Assembly: GCF_020564935.1 (NCBI RefSeq)
Contig: NZ_JAJCXB010000056.1
Coordinates: forward strand, 1-43,182
Length of the DNA: 43,182 nt
Origin: Streptomyces pinistramenti
GTDB taxonomy: Bacteria; Actinomycetota; Actinomycetes; Streptomycetales; Streptomycetaceae
Direction of reading: 5' to 3'
The translations under genes were made by a program, and so were the position numbers. A model generated the notes under the pieces. It had not been told where the DNA came from. It did no database searches and worked only from the letters and a program-made list of their open reading frames with translations. Below are positions 1 through 6,280 of this stretch, one piece after another (positions within the stretch are counted from its first letter, which is position 1; the number at the start of each line of letters is the position of its first letter).

Positions 1-1
1 G

Positions 2-175
2 CCGACGGCCGTCTCGACCGCGCGCCGTCGTACCACGCTGCCGGTGGCGCTGCGGCTGGAAGCCACCGGGCGGTCGGACGACGGACTGTGCGGATCAACG
101 CGTGAACATCCGCCCCGGCACGGGCAGGATCGTTCATTCGCTCATTGGTGGGAGCGGCCTCCGCCGGGGGTTTGA
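2..175 (+). CDS. possible 3' end of a gene cut by the window edge
   Basis: An open frame enters from the left edge and stops with TGA at 173-175. Its third codon positions are mostly G or C over the first 110 bases, as in a real gene of this genome, while the other forward frame open at the edge stops at 105. The peptide (…TTLPVALRLEAT…) vaguely resembles the tail of a LacI-type regulator, but that is a guess. The last 20 codons look less coding-like. The rest of the stretch to 360 has no gene I can support. Confidence 0.25.
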   Translation, partial: PTAVSTARRRTTLPVALRLEATGRSDDGLCGSTREHPPRHGQDRSFAHWWERPPPGV

Positions 176-360
176 AGTGGCGCGGAGGGCTCGGCCAGGG
201 GCGGCGTATGGCGTCCGTGGCGGGGAAGCGATGCGGCGGCGGACGGGGGGCGGGGCGGTGTCGGGTGGGGTGTGGGGAGGTGCCGGGACGGATCGGGTGA
301 CCTCTGGGAGGATGGCAGGAGGAAATGCCGCAAAAGGTGATGAATGGGTGAGGTGCGGCG

Positions 361-1206
361 ATGCGGATAGCGCTGGCGCAGACGGACTGCGTCCTGGGGG
401 ACGTCCCGGAGAACCTTGCCGTCGCCCGGGAGCAGATCGAGCAGGCCGCAGCTCAGGGTGCGGATCTGGTGGTGTTTCCCGAACTCAGCCTGCACGGCTA
501 TCACTTGGGCGCCCTGGAGCGTGACATGTCCGTCGAGGCGCGGGATCCGCGGCTGCTGGAGCTGAGCACGCTGGGCCCGGATGTCCAGGTCGGTTTTCAC
601 GAGCACACCAGCCTGCGGGCGTACAACACGTCGGCGCACTATGCGGGCGGGGCGCTGGTGCACGCGCACCGGAAGCTCTATCTGCCGAACTATCTCGCCT
701 GGGAGGAGCGCAAGCATGTGAGCCCTGGGCAGTCGCTGCGGGCGTACGACCTGACGAAGTCGCCGAGCGGCGGGCGGGGCGCGACGCTGGTCTGCAACGA
801 CGCGTGGCAGCCGGTGCTGCCGTGGCTGGCGGTGCAGGACGGGGCGGAGGTGCTGTTCGTGCCGACGAACAGTGCGGCCAGCCTGGATCCGGAGGCGATG
901 GACACCGGCCTGTACTGGGACACCCTGCTGTTCCATACGGCGAAGATGCTTCAGTGCTGGGTGGTCTTCGTCAACCGGGTCGGCAACGAGAACGGGGCGT
1001 CCTTCTGGGGCGGCTCGCGGGTGGTGGATCCCCGGGGGTCGGTGGTGGCGCAGGCGCCCAAGTGGGAGCCCGCGCTGGTCACCATCGACATCGATCTGTC
1101 CGAGGCACGCCGGCAGCGCCGCTCCGTGCCGTTGGTCGCCGAGGCCCGGCTGGGGCTGATCGACCGCGAGGTGCGGCGGCTGATCGAGGAGGGTGGGGAC
1201 AGCTGA
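361..1206 (+). CDS. carbon-nitrogen hydrolase (nitrilase superfamily)
   Basis: 281-residue cytosolic amidase/nitrilase-fold enzyme that would cleave a non-peptide C-N bond; the substrate cannot be told from sequence. The family's catalytic Glu-Lys-Cys triad is visible: E41 in VVFPELS, K105 in HRKLYLPNY and C145 in LVCNDAW. Length is normal for the family. The ATG at 361 is preceded by GAGGTG at 350-355, a good ribosome binding site. The hydrolase nature is secure. NAD synthetase, omega-amidase and beta-ureidopropionase families share the fold, so the name should stay general. It converges on tatA. Confidence 0.9.
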   Translation: MRIALAQTDCVLGDVPENLAVAREQIEQAAAQGADLVVFPELSLHGYHLGALERDMSVEARDPRLLELSTLGPDVQVGFHEHTSLRAYNTSAHYAGGALVHAHRKLYLPNYLAWEERKHVSPGQSLRAYDLTKSPSGGRGATLVCNDAWQPVLPWLAVQDGAEVLFVPTNSAASLDPEAMDTGLYWDTLLFHTAKMLQCWVVFVNRVGNENGASFWGGSRVVDPRGSVVAQAPKWEPALVTIDIDLSEARRQRRSVPLVAEARLGLIDREVRRLIEEGGDS

Positions 1207-1236
1207 GCGCTGCCGCCTCCGGGCGGCCGTGTGCGG

Positions 1237-1458
1237 TCAGTGGCCGGTGGCCGACTCCGGGCGCGGGGTGGTGGCGGCCGGGGTGTGCGGCTCGTCGGTC
1301 TGCCGTTCTTCCTTGAGCGCCTTGGTCTCGGACTTGAGGATGCGCATCGAGCGGCCGAGGCCGCGGGCCATGTCGGGCAGCTTCTTCGAGCCGAAGAGCA
1401 GCACGAGTGCCGCGATGATCAAGATGAGGTGCCAGGGTTCGAAGGCGTTCCGGAGCAT
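1237..1458 (-). CDS. tatA: Sec-independent protein translocase TatA-like
   Basis: 73-residue pore-forming component of the twin-arginine translocase, which exports folded proteins across the membrane. A short N-terminus is followed by one membrane helix (about residues 10-23), the FGSKKLPDMARGLG hinge typical of TatA, an amphipathic helix and a polar, proline-rich tail. It is shorter than the main TatA of streptomycetes and no tatB or tatC is nearby, so it is probably a second, orphan copy. It lies after the rpmB-rpsN genes on the same strand but beyond a strong hairpin at 1519-1564, so it is likely transcribed separately. Confidence 0.85.
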   Translation of the reverse strand: MLRNAFEPWHLILIIAALVLLFGSKKLPDMARGLGRSMRILKSETKALKEERQTDEPHTPAATTPRPESATGH

Positions 1459-1518
1459 GTCGCGCTCGCTTTCGTCGGGGGTGCCTGCGGACGTTCTGCC
1501 CAGTATGACCGGAACGGT

Positions 1519-1564
1519 CCGGCCGTCCGGCCAAGGGGTCGCACCCCCCGGTCCGGACGGCCGG
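1519..1564 (-). terminator. strong hairpin after rpsN paralogue
   Basis: Perfect 12-bp arms CCGGCCGTCCGG (1519-1530) and CCGGACGGCCGG (1553-1564) enclose a loop that has its own GGGGT/ACCCC stem (1535-1545). It starts 8 bases after the rpsN stop codon, in the direction of transcription, and ends the Zur-locus leftward operon before tatA. There is no T tract, as is usual for streptomycete terminators. Confidence 0.7.
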
Positions 1565-1571
1565 GCGGGGG

Positions 1572-1877
1572 CTACCAGCTGGGCTTGCGCACTCCCGGGA
1601 GGTGGCCGGCGTGGGCCTGCTCACGCACCCTGGCGCGGGAGAGGCCGAAGGCGCGGAGGTAGCCGCGGGGGCGGCCGTCGACGCTGCCGCGGTTGCGTAC
1701 CCGGGTGGCGTCGGCGTCGCGCGGCCGGCGGGCCGGTTCGTGCCGGGCGGCCAGCCGCTCCTCGTCCGGGGTCTGCGGGTTGCGGATGACGGCCTTCAGC
1801 AGGGCGCGGCGGGCGGCGTAGCGGGCCACGGTCGCGCGCCGCTTCTCGTTCTTGGCGATCTTGCCCTGCTCGGCCAT
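1572..1877 (-). CDS. rpsN: 30S ribosomal protein S14, zinc-independent type
   Basis: 101-residue S14 of the long type that lacks the CxxC zinc ribbon. The conserved C-terminal block RNRGSVDGRPRGYLRAFGLSR is clear (about residues 60-80) and the protein has no cysteine. In streptomycetes this form replaces the zinc-binding S14 under zinc starvation. Its ATG overlaps the TGA of rpmB (TGATG at 1875-1879), so the two are translationally coupled. Regulation by Zur through the box at 2163-2177 is inferred from position and from the known regulon. Confidence 0.95.
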   Translation of the reverse strand: MAEQGKIAKNEKRRATVARYAARRALLKAVIRNPQTPDEERLAARHEPARRPRDADATRVRNRGSVDGRPRGYLRAFGLSRARVREQAHAGHLPGVRKPSW

Positions 1878-2113
1878 CAGATCTTTTCCCCTCGTGCGCG
1901 GATCCGGGCGACGGCCGCCTCGATCCCGATCGTGTCGATGGTCCTGATGCCCTTGGCGCTCAGCGTGAGCCGGATGTGCCGGCCCTCGCTCTCCAGCCAG
2001 TAGCGCTTGCGCTGGATGTTCGGGTCGAAGCGGCGTGCGGTGCGCCGGTGCGAATGGGAGACGGAGTTGCCGAAGCCGGGCTTGCGGCCGGTCAGCAGGC
2101 AGTGGGCGGACAT
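1877..2113 (-). CDS. rpmB: 50S ribosomal protein L28, zinc-independent paralogue
   Basis: 78-residue L28 (MSAHCLLTGRKPGFGNSVSHS…). The usual paired-cysteine zinc knuckle of the housekeeping form is reduced to a single Cys5, which fits a non-zinc paralogue. First gene of a leftward operon with rpsN. GAAGGGA lies just upstream of the ATG on this strand, and a -10-like TAGGCT lies at 2155-2150, next to the Zur-like box. It should be expressed when zinc is scarce. Confidence 0.95.
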   Translation of the reverse strand: MSAHCLLTGRKPGFGNSVSHSHRRTARRFDPNIQRKRYWLESEGRHIRLTLSAKGIRTIDTIGIEAAVARIRARGEKI

Positions 2114-2162
2114 GGTGATGCGGTCCCTTCGGTGGGGGCTCCCGATGAGAGCCTATTGAAAA

Positions 2163-2177
2163 TGGAAATCATTTCCG
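2163..2177. promoter_or_regulatory. Zur-like operator between divergent ribosomal protein genes
   Basis: TGGAAATCATTTCCG contains a perfect 6-1-6 palindrome (GGAAAT c ATTTCC, 2164-2176). It matches 11 of 15 positions of the streptomycete Zur box as I remember it (TGAAAATGATTTTCA). A leftward -10 (TAGGCT, 2155-2150) and a rightward -10 (TATGCT, 2178-2183) flank it, so one repressor dimer could silence both operons. The AT-rich composition stands out sharply from the surroundings. Confidence 0.75.
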
Positions 2178-2189
2178 TATGCTAACCAC

Positions 2190-2348
2190 ATGGCCCGCAA
2201 CGAACTACGTCAGGTGGTGAGGCTCCGGTCCGCCGCCGGCTTCACCTACGTCACCCGCAAGAACCGCCGGAACGACCCCGACCGCCTCGTGCTGCGCAAG
2301 TACGACCCGGTCGCCCGCCGGCACGTCACCTTCCGAGAGGAGCGCTGA
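2190..2348 (+). CDS. rpmG: 50S ribosomal protein L33, cysteine-free paralogue
   Basis: A 52-residue gene (MARNELRQVVRLRSAAGFTY…). The L33 signatures are clear: TYVTRKNRRNDPDRLVLRKYDP at about residues 20-40. It has none of the four zinc-ligand cysteines of the zinc-binding form, so it is the zinc-independent paralogue. TATGCT (2178-2183) lies six bases before the ATG and there is no ribosome binding site, so the mRNA is probably leaderless. It is followed after 5 bases by rpmE2. Confidence 0.93.
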   Translation: MARNELRQVVRLRSAAGFTYVTRKNRRNDPDRLVLRKYDPVARRHVTFREER

Positions 2349-2353
2349 GCTTC

Positions 2354-2608
2354 ATGAAGCCCGGAATCCACCCCGCGTACGGGCCCGTCGTCTTCCGTGA
2401 CCGGGCCGCCGACTTCGCCTTCCTGACCTGTTCGACCGCCACCGGCGACCAGACGATCGAGTGGGAGGACGGGCGGACCTATCCGCTCATCGACGTCGAG
2501 ATCTCGTCGGCGAGCCACCCCTTCTACACCGGCACCGCCCGGGTGCTGGACACCGCGGGGCGCGTCGAGCGCTTCGAGCGCCGCTACGGCAAGGGCGGAG
2601 CCCGCTGA
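2354..2608 (+). CDS. rpmE2: 50S ribosomal protein L31 type B
   Basis: 84-residue type B L31, the non-zinc form that displaces the zinc-containing L31 under zinc limitation. MKPGIHPAYGPVVFRD at the start and SSASHPFYTGTARVLDTAGRVERF in the second half are typical. GAGGAG at 2338-2343 serves as ribosome binding site. Its stop TGA overlaps the ATG of the next (broken) gene by one base, which shows an operon. Confidence 0.95.
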   Translation: MKPGIHPAYGPVVFRDRAADFAFLTCSTATGDQTIEWEDGRTYPLIDVEISSASHPFYTGTARVLDTAGRVERFERRYGKGGAR

Positions 2609-3658
2609 TGGAGCGGCGCGCTGTCGTCCTCGTCGGCGGCCTGCACGCGGACGCGCGGCGGGCCGCCGACGAGCGGCTGCTGCGCACCGTGCCGGGCGGC
2701 GTCGCCCTCCTCCGCCGCGATCTGGCGTCGGCGGCCGACGGCACCCTCGTGCGGACCGTCAGGGACGCGTCGGGCACGTTCGGCACCGGTGAGGCGCCGC
2801 CGGTCAACGACTGCGCGTGCTGCGCGCTGTGCGAGGACCTGGTGCCGACAGTGCGAACCTCGGACTGGCCGGGGTGACCACCGCGGTCAGTCCGGCGCCG
2901 CTGCTGCCCTACCTCGGGTGCGGCGACGATCTGGCCGACGCGGGTCTCGCCGCGGCCGCCTCCGACCGGCGCACCGCCGCCGACACCTGGGCGCGGCAGC
3001 TGGGGTGCTCGCCGGTGCTCGTGCTGGTGCCGGGGGAGGAGACGGCGGACGAGGCCGACCTGGCGCTGTTACGGCAGCTGCACCCGATGGCGCGCCAAGT
3101 GGCCGTCGATTCTCCGGAGTTGGCGGCCGCGGCGGTCGCCGGGTTCGGTGTCGAGGCGGCCGCTGACCGCCAGCACCCGGCGTGCGCCCTGCTGCCGCAG
3201 GAGGCCGACGAGGGCGGGGTGGCCACGCTCGTCCGGCAGCACACCAGGCCGTTCCACCCCGGGCGGCTCCATGCCGCGCGCTGGAGGACCTGACCTGCGC
3301 GGCGGCGCGCAGCCGTGGCCGCTTCTGGCCGGCCGACCGGCCCGACGCGCTGCTGTCCTGGGACGCGGCCGGCGGCGCGCTGTGCGTCGAGAACGCCGGG
3401 CCGTGGCCGGCCTCGCTGCCGGACGCCGCCTGGGAGCTGGTGCCGCCGGTGCGCCGGGCCGCCGCCGCGCTGGACCGGCATCCGGAGCGCGGCGGCCGCG
3501 GGCAGCACCTGCTCTTCACCTCGCCCGGCCCGGACCGGGAGGGGCCGGCCTCGCTGCCGGACTTCTGCCTGCTCGCCGACGCGGAGTTCGCGGGCGGCCC
3601 GTCGGTCCGGAAGAGCCTGCCGCCCGCCTTCGACGCGCTGCTCGATCCCGTTCCGTAG
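2608..3658 (+). pseudogene. CobW/COG0523 GTPase-family zinc chaperone gene, broken by frameshifts
   Basis: Coding similarity runs through three frames. Frame A (2608-about 2850) gives VVLVGGLHADARR and VNDCACCALCEDLVPT, which includes the CxCC metal motif of this family. Frame B (about 2850-3275) gives GVTTAV…PYLGCGDDLADAGLAAAASDRRTAADTWARQ and HPACALLPQEAD. Frame C (about 3275-3658) gives LEDLTCAAARSRGRFW and the CobW C-terminal domain. At the first break about 35-40 residues expected between CEDLVPT and GVTTAV also appear to be missing. At the second break a GCGCGC run seems two bases too long. An in-frame TTA codon lies at 3069-3071. The family as I recall it in streptomycetes lacks a canonical Walker A, so that absence is not part of the damage. 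It lies in the Zur-type operon after rpmE2. True decay or sequencing error are both possible. Confidence 0.8.
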
Positions 3659-3726
3659 CCGCGGGTTCCGCCCGTCCGCCGCGCCCCATATCCCATATCC
3701 CGTACCCCGTAAGGAAGTTCCCCGCC

Positions 3727-3964
3727 ATGGCCCGTCGGTCCGACCCGCGCCGGACGTCCGCCCCCCCGCCCCGGTCCGCTCGACGCGGCGGGCGTCACCT
3801 GCATCGATGACAAGGAGGCCGATCTGCTGCGGAAGTTCCTCTCCGGCCGCGGGAAGATCCGGAGCCGCCGGGTGACCCGGGTCACCGCGCAGCAGCAGCG
3901 GCGGCTGGCGCGGGCGATCAAGAACGCCCGGGAGATGGCGCTGCTGCCGTACGCGTCGCGGTGA
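3727..3964 (+). pseudogene. rpsR: 30S ribosomal protein S18 paralogue with a +1 frameshift
   Basis: The start MARRSDPRRTSAPP is in one frame and the body (LDAAGVTCIDDKEADLL, then RGKIRSRRVTRVTAQQQ and NAREMALLPYASR, stop 3962-3964) is in another. The whole span is 238 bases, exactly 79 codons plus one base, and S18 is normally 78-79 residues. The break falls near a C-rich stretch (seven C, one G, four C at about 3761-3772), so one extra C there explains everything. AAGGA at 3711-3715 is a good ribosome binding site. This would be the second, Zur-locus S18 copy. Either a pseudogene or a homopolymer read error. Confidence 0.8.
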
Positions 3965-4143
3965 GGGAACCCGCGGGGCGTGGCGTACGTCTCTCCACCG
4001 GCTCGCCCCCGCGCCGTGCCGCCGCGCCCCGCGCCGCCGCGTCGTGCGCCGGACAGCAGGGGCGGTTACCGGCCGAATGTGCGTGCAGGTGTACGGCAGG
4101 GCAGGCGCTCGACGTGCAGTAACGGCGTCGGCACCCCCTGTCG

Positions 4144-4179
4144 TGCACTTGCATATGCGCATGCATCTGCATGTGAACG
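4144..4179 (+). promoter_or_regulatory. array of TGCANN hexamers upstream of the DUF397 gene
   Basis: Five consecutive hexamers begin with TGC at exact 6-base spacing (4144, 4150, 4156, 4162, 4168), four of them TGCA; a TGA-starting hexamer follows at 4174. A perfect -10, TATGAT, lies at 4184-4189, so the array covers the -35 position and the bases upstream of it. A very similar array lies upstream of the HATPase gene (5127-5162). A likely binding site for the XRE regulator encoded nearby, by inference only. Confidence 0.65.
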
Positions 4180-4229
4180 CAGCTATGATCCCGGGCAGTT
4201 GAACACCAGTCATCACCCGGGAGACTCCT

Positions 4230-4469
4230 GTGCCCCACGCATACAACGGCATGGCCGCAACGGATCTCCGTGCGGCGGCCTGGCAGAAGAGCCGGCACAG
4301 CAACTCCCAGGGCTCCTGCGTGGAGTTCGCCAAGCTTCCGGGCGGGGAGATAGCGGTACGCAACTCCCGGTTCCCGGACGGGCCCGCGCTCATCTACACG
4401 CCGGCCGAGGTCGAGGCGATGCTGCTCGGCGTCAAGGACGGGGAGTTCGACCACCTGGTGCGCGACTGA
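4230..4469 (+). CDS. DUF397 domain protein
   Basis: 79 residues with the DUF397 pattern: AWQKSRHSNSQGSCVEFAKL (about residues 17-36), then GGEIAVRNSRFPDGPALIYTP and a C-terminal helix ending in DGEFDHLVRD. Such small proteins are very common in Streptomyces beside XRE regulators and anti-sigma-like ATPases (BldB/WhiJ-type loci). They are thought to modulate the partner regulator, but the mechanism is unknown. The GTG at 4230 has GGGAG at 4219-4223; an in-frame ATG at 4251 is a weaker alternative. It converges on the HATPase gene, with a nine-G run at 4486-4494 between them. Confidence 0.9.
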   Translation: MPHAYNGMAATDLRAAAWQKSRHSNSQGSCVEFAKLPGGEIAVRNSRFPDGPALIYTPAEVEAMLLGVKDGEFDHLVRD

Positions 4470-4535
4470 GCCCGCCGCGACTTGCGGGGGGGGGCGGACC
4501 TGCGGGCCGCCGTGCCCGTACGGGGAGCGGCCGGG

Positions 4536-5018
4536 CTACGGCAGCCGGAAGAGCGCCCACACGATCTTGCCGTGCGGGGCACCGGACAGCGGGTGCCAGC
4601 CCCAGCTGTCGCTGAACGAGTCGACGAGGTGCAGTCCGCGCCCGGACTCCGCGCCGGAGTCGGCCTCGCCCGCGACCGGCGAATCGTCGCTGGGATCGCG
4701 CACCGCGCACACCAGCCGCGAGGACCAGCGCATCAGATGGAGCCGGGCCGGCGGCGGGGTGTCGGAGAGCGCGGGGGCGGCGAGCAGCGCGTGCCGCAGG
4801 GCGTTGGTGACCAGTTCGGACACCACCAGGCCGACTCCGTCGAAGAGGTCGTCCAGGTCCCAGCCCCGGAGCGTCTCGCGGGTGAACTTCCGTGCACCGC
4901 TTACCGATTCGTAGTGTGGCGGGAGGATGCAGGAGGCGGATCCGGAGGCTGCCCAGGGATCGACGGGAGGAAAGCCCTGCCACAACGGCTCGAGCATGGT
5001 CAAAACCTTGGTCCCCAT
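4536..5018 (-). CDS. ATP-binding protein, anti-sigma factor-like (HATPase)
   Basis: 160-residue single-domain GHKL/HATPase protein of the SpoIIAB/RsbW type. The N box (VVSELVTNALRHA), the G1 region (AVRDPSDDSP) and the G2 region (ESGRGLHLVDSFSDSWGW) are all present. Such proteins may bind a sigma factor or another regulator and can act as serine kinases. I chose the ATG at 5018-5016 because AGGAG (5031-5027) lies eight bases before it; the upstream GTG at 5027 would overlap that site. With the DUF397 gene and the XRE gene it forms a typical streptomycete trio. A hexamer array lies about 110-145 bases upstream. Confidence 0.88.
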   Translation of the reverse strand: MGTKVLTMLEPLWQGFPPVDPWAASGSASCILPPHYESVSGARKFTRETLRGWDLDDLFDGVGLVVSELVTNALRHALLAAPALSDTPPPARLHLMRWSSRLVCAVRDPSDDSPVAGEADSGAESGRGLHLVDSFSDSWGWHPLSGAPHGKIVWALFRLP

Positions 5019-5126
5019 GCGAGGCACTCCTGGCGTTCGCGGACGTCATGACCCTGGCCGGTCAGCCGGATCTGGCGGATCTTTCACGAGCGTGCATGCG
5101 TGCGACGCCCATGGTTCCGAATGCGT

Positions 5127-5162
5127 ACGTCAGATGCAAGGGCAGATGCACGTGCACGTGCC
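5127..5162 (-). promoter_or_regulatory. second TGCANN hexamer array, upstream of the HATPase gene
   Basis: Read on the minus strand from 5162 down, hexamers follow each other at exact 6-base spacing: GGCACG, TGCACG, TGCATC, TGCCCT, TGCATC and TGACGT. The order and the closing TGA-starting hexamer mirror the array at 4144-4179. It sits between the divergent HATPase and XRE genes and could serve either. No clear -10 is seen next to it on the minus strand. Confidence 0.6.
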
Positions 5163-5332
5163 GCGATTGCGGGGGAGCGTTCCGGTTCGCGGGCAATTCT
5201 TCTTGGCTTCTTCTTGTGGAGAGCTAGGACGGGCCTCACATATCAGTAACCGTATGAGCACTCAACGACGTGGGAACGTGGCAGACTGCGGCGCACTATT
5301 GAGCGGGTGGGGGCCACGGGAGGGTCGGAGAG

Positions 5333-6196
5333 GTGTCCGCAAGTGAGTCGAGCGGGTCGGTGGTGCGGCGCATCCTGCTGGGATCGCAGCTACGCCGGCT
5401 ACGGGAGTCGCGCGGGATAACCCGTGAAGCGGCGGGTTATTCGATCCGCGCATCCGAATCGAAGATCAGCCGCATGGAGTTGGGCCGGGTCAGCTTCAAG
5501 TCGAGGGATGTGGAAGACCTCCTCGCGCTGTACGGCGTCGGCGACGAGAAGGAACGCGAGGCGCTCCAGTCCCTCGCGCGCGAGGCCAATGTCGCGGGCT
5601 GGTGGCACAGTTACTCCGACGTGCTGCCCGGATGGTTCCAGACGTACGTCGGCCTGGAAGGCGCCGCATCCGCGCTCCGTACCTATGAAGTCCAGTTCAT
5701 CCACGGCCTGTTGCAGACCGAGGAGTACGCCGACGCCGTCGTCAGACGCGGGATGCCGGACGCGCCGGCGGCGGAGGTGGAGCGCCGGGTCGCGCTACGG
5801 CTCGAACGGCAGAAGTTGCTGCTGGCCGAGCGGCCCGCGCAGTTCGACTGCGTGCTCGACGAGGCCGCCCTGCGCCGTCCGTACGGCGAAAGACAGGTGA
5901 TGCGGGACCAGTTGAGACATTTGATAGCGGTATCGGAGCGGCCGAACGTGCGCCTCCAGATCATGCCCTTCGGTATCGGCGGGCATGCCGGTGAGAGCGG
6001 GGCTTTCACCATGCTCGGCTTCCAGGAGTCGGGCCTGCCGGACATCGTCTACCTGGAGCAGCTGACCAGCGCCCTGTATGTGGACAAGCCCGAGGAAGTG
6101 GCGCTGTACGCCCGGGTGATGGCCCGCTTGCAGGAAGAGGGCCCGAATCCGGCCGAGTCCCGGGACCTCCTCCGTGGTCTACTCCAATTGATGTGA
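5333..6196 (+). CDS. XRE-family transcriptional regulator with DUF5753 domain
   Basis: 287-residue DNA-binding protein. The helix-turn-helix covers about residues 15-70 (LRRLRESRGITREAAGYSIRA, then SKISRMELGR). The rest is the DUF5753 domain, with its hallmarks GWWHSYSDVLPGWFQTYVGLE, GLLQTEEYA and LQIMPFGIGGHAG, and ends in DLLRGLLQLM. The GTG at 5333 has GGGAGGG at 5318-5324. Members of this family regulate development or antibiotic genes together with a DUF397 partner; here the natural partners are the DUF397 and HATPase genes just upstream. The cognate sites may be the two hexamer arrays. Confidence 0.92.
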   Translation: MSASESSGSVVRRILLGSQLRRLRESRGITREAAGYSIRASESKISRMELGRVSFKSRDVEDLLALYGVGDEKEREALQSLAREANVAGWWHSYSDVLPGWFQTYVGLEGAASALRTYEVQFIHGLLQTEEYADAVVRRGMPDAPAAEVERRVALRLERQKLLLAERPAQFDCVLDEAALRRPYGERQVMRDQLRHLIAVSERPNVRLQIMPFGIGGHAGESGAFTMLGFQESGLPDIVYLEQLTSALYVDKPEEVALYARVMARLQEEGPNPAESRDLLRGLLQLM

Positions 6197-6280
6197 CGCG
6201 TGGGTAGGATGACAAACCATCAGGAGTCAGCACCCCCCAATGCGGCGCCCTGAGCGCCCTGTTCTCCAGATCGGGTTCGT

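Noticed and set aside
102..524. Plus-strand frame overlapping the nitrilase start
   Set aside because: Gly/Arg-rich, no ribosome binding site, overlaps the well-supported nitrilase gene.
2608..2680. Missing Walker A loop in the CobW-like gene taken as extra damage
   Set aside because: As I recall, intact streptomycete members of this subgroup also start VVLVGGLHADARR without a canonical Walker A, so this alone is not a sign of decay.
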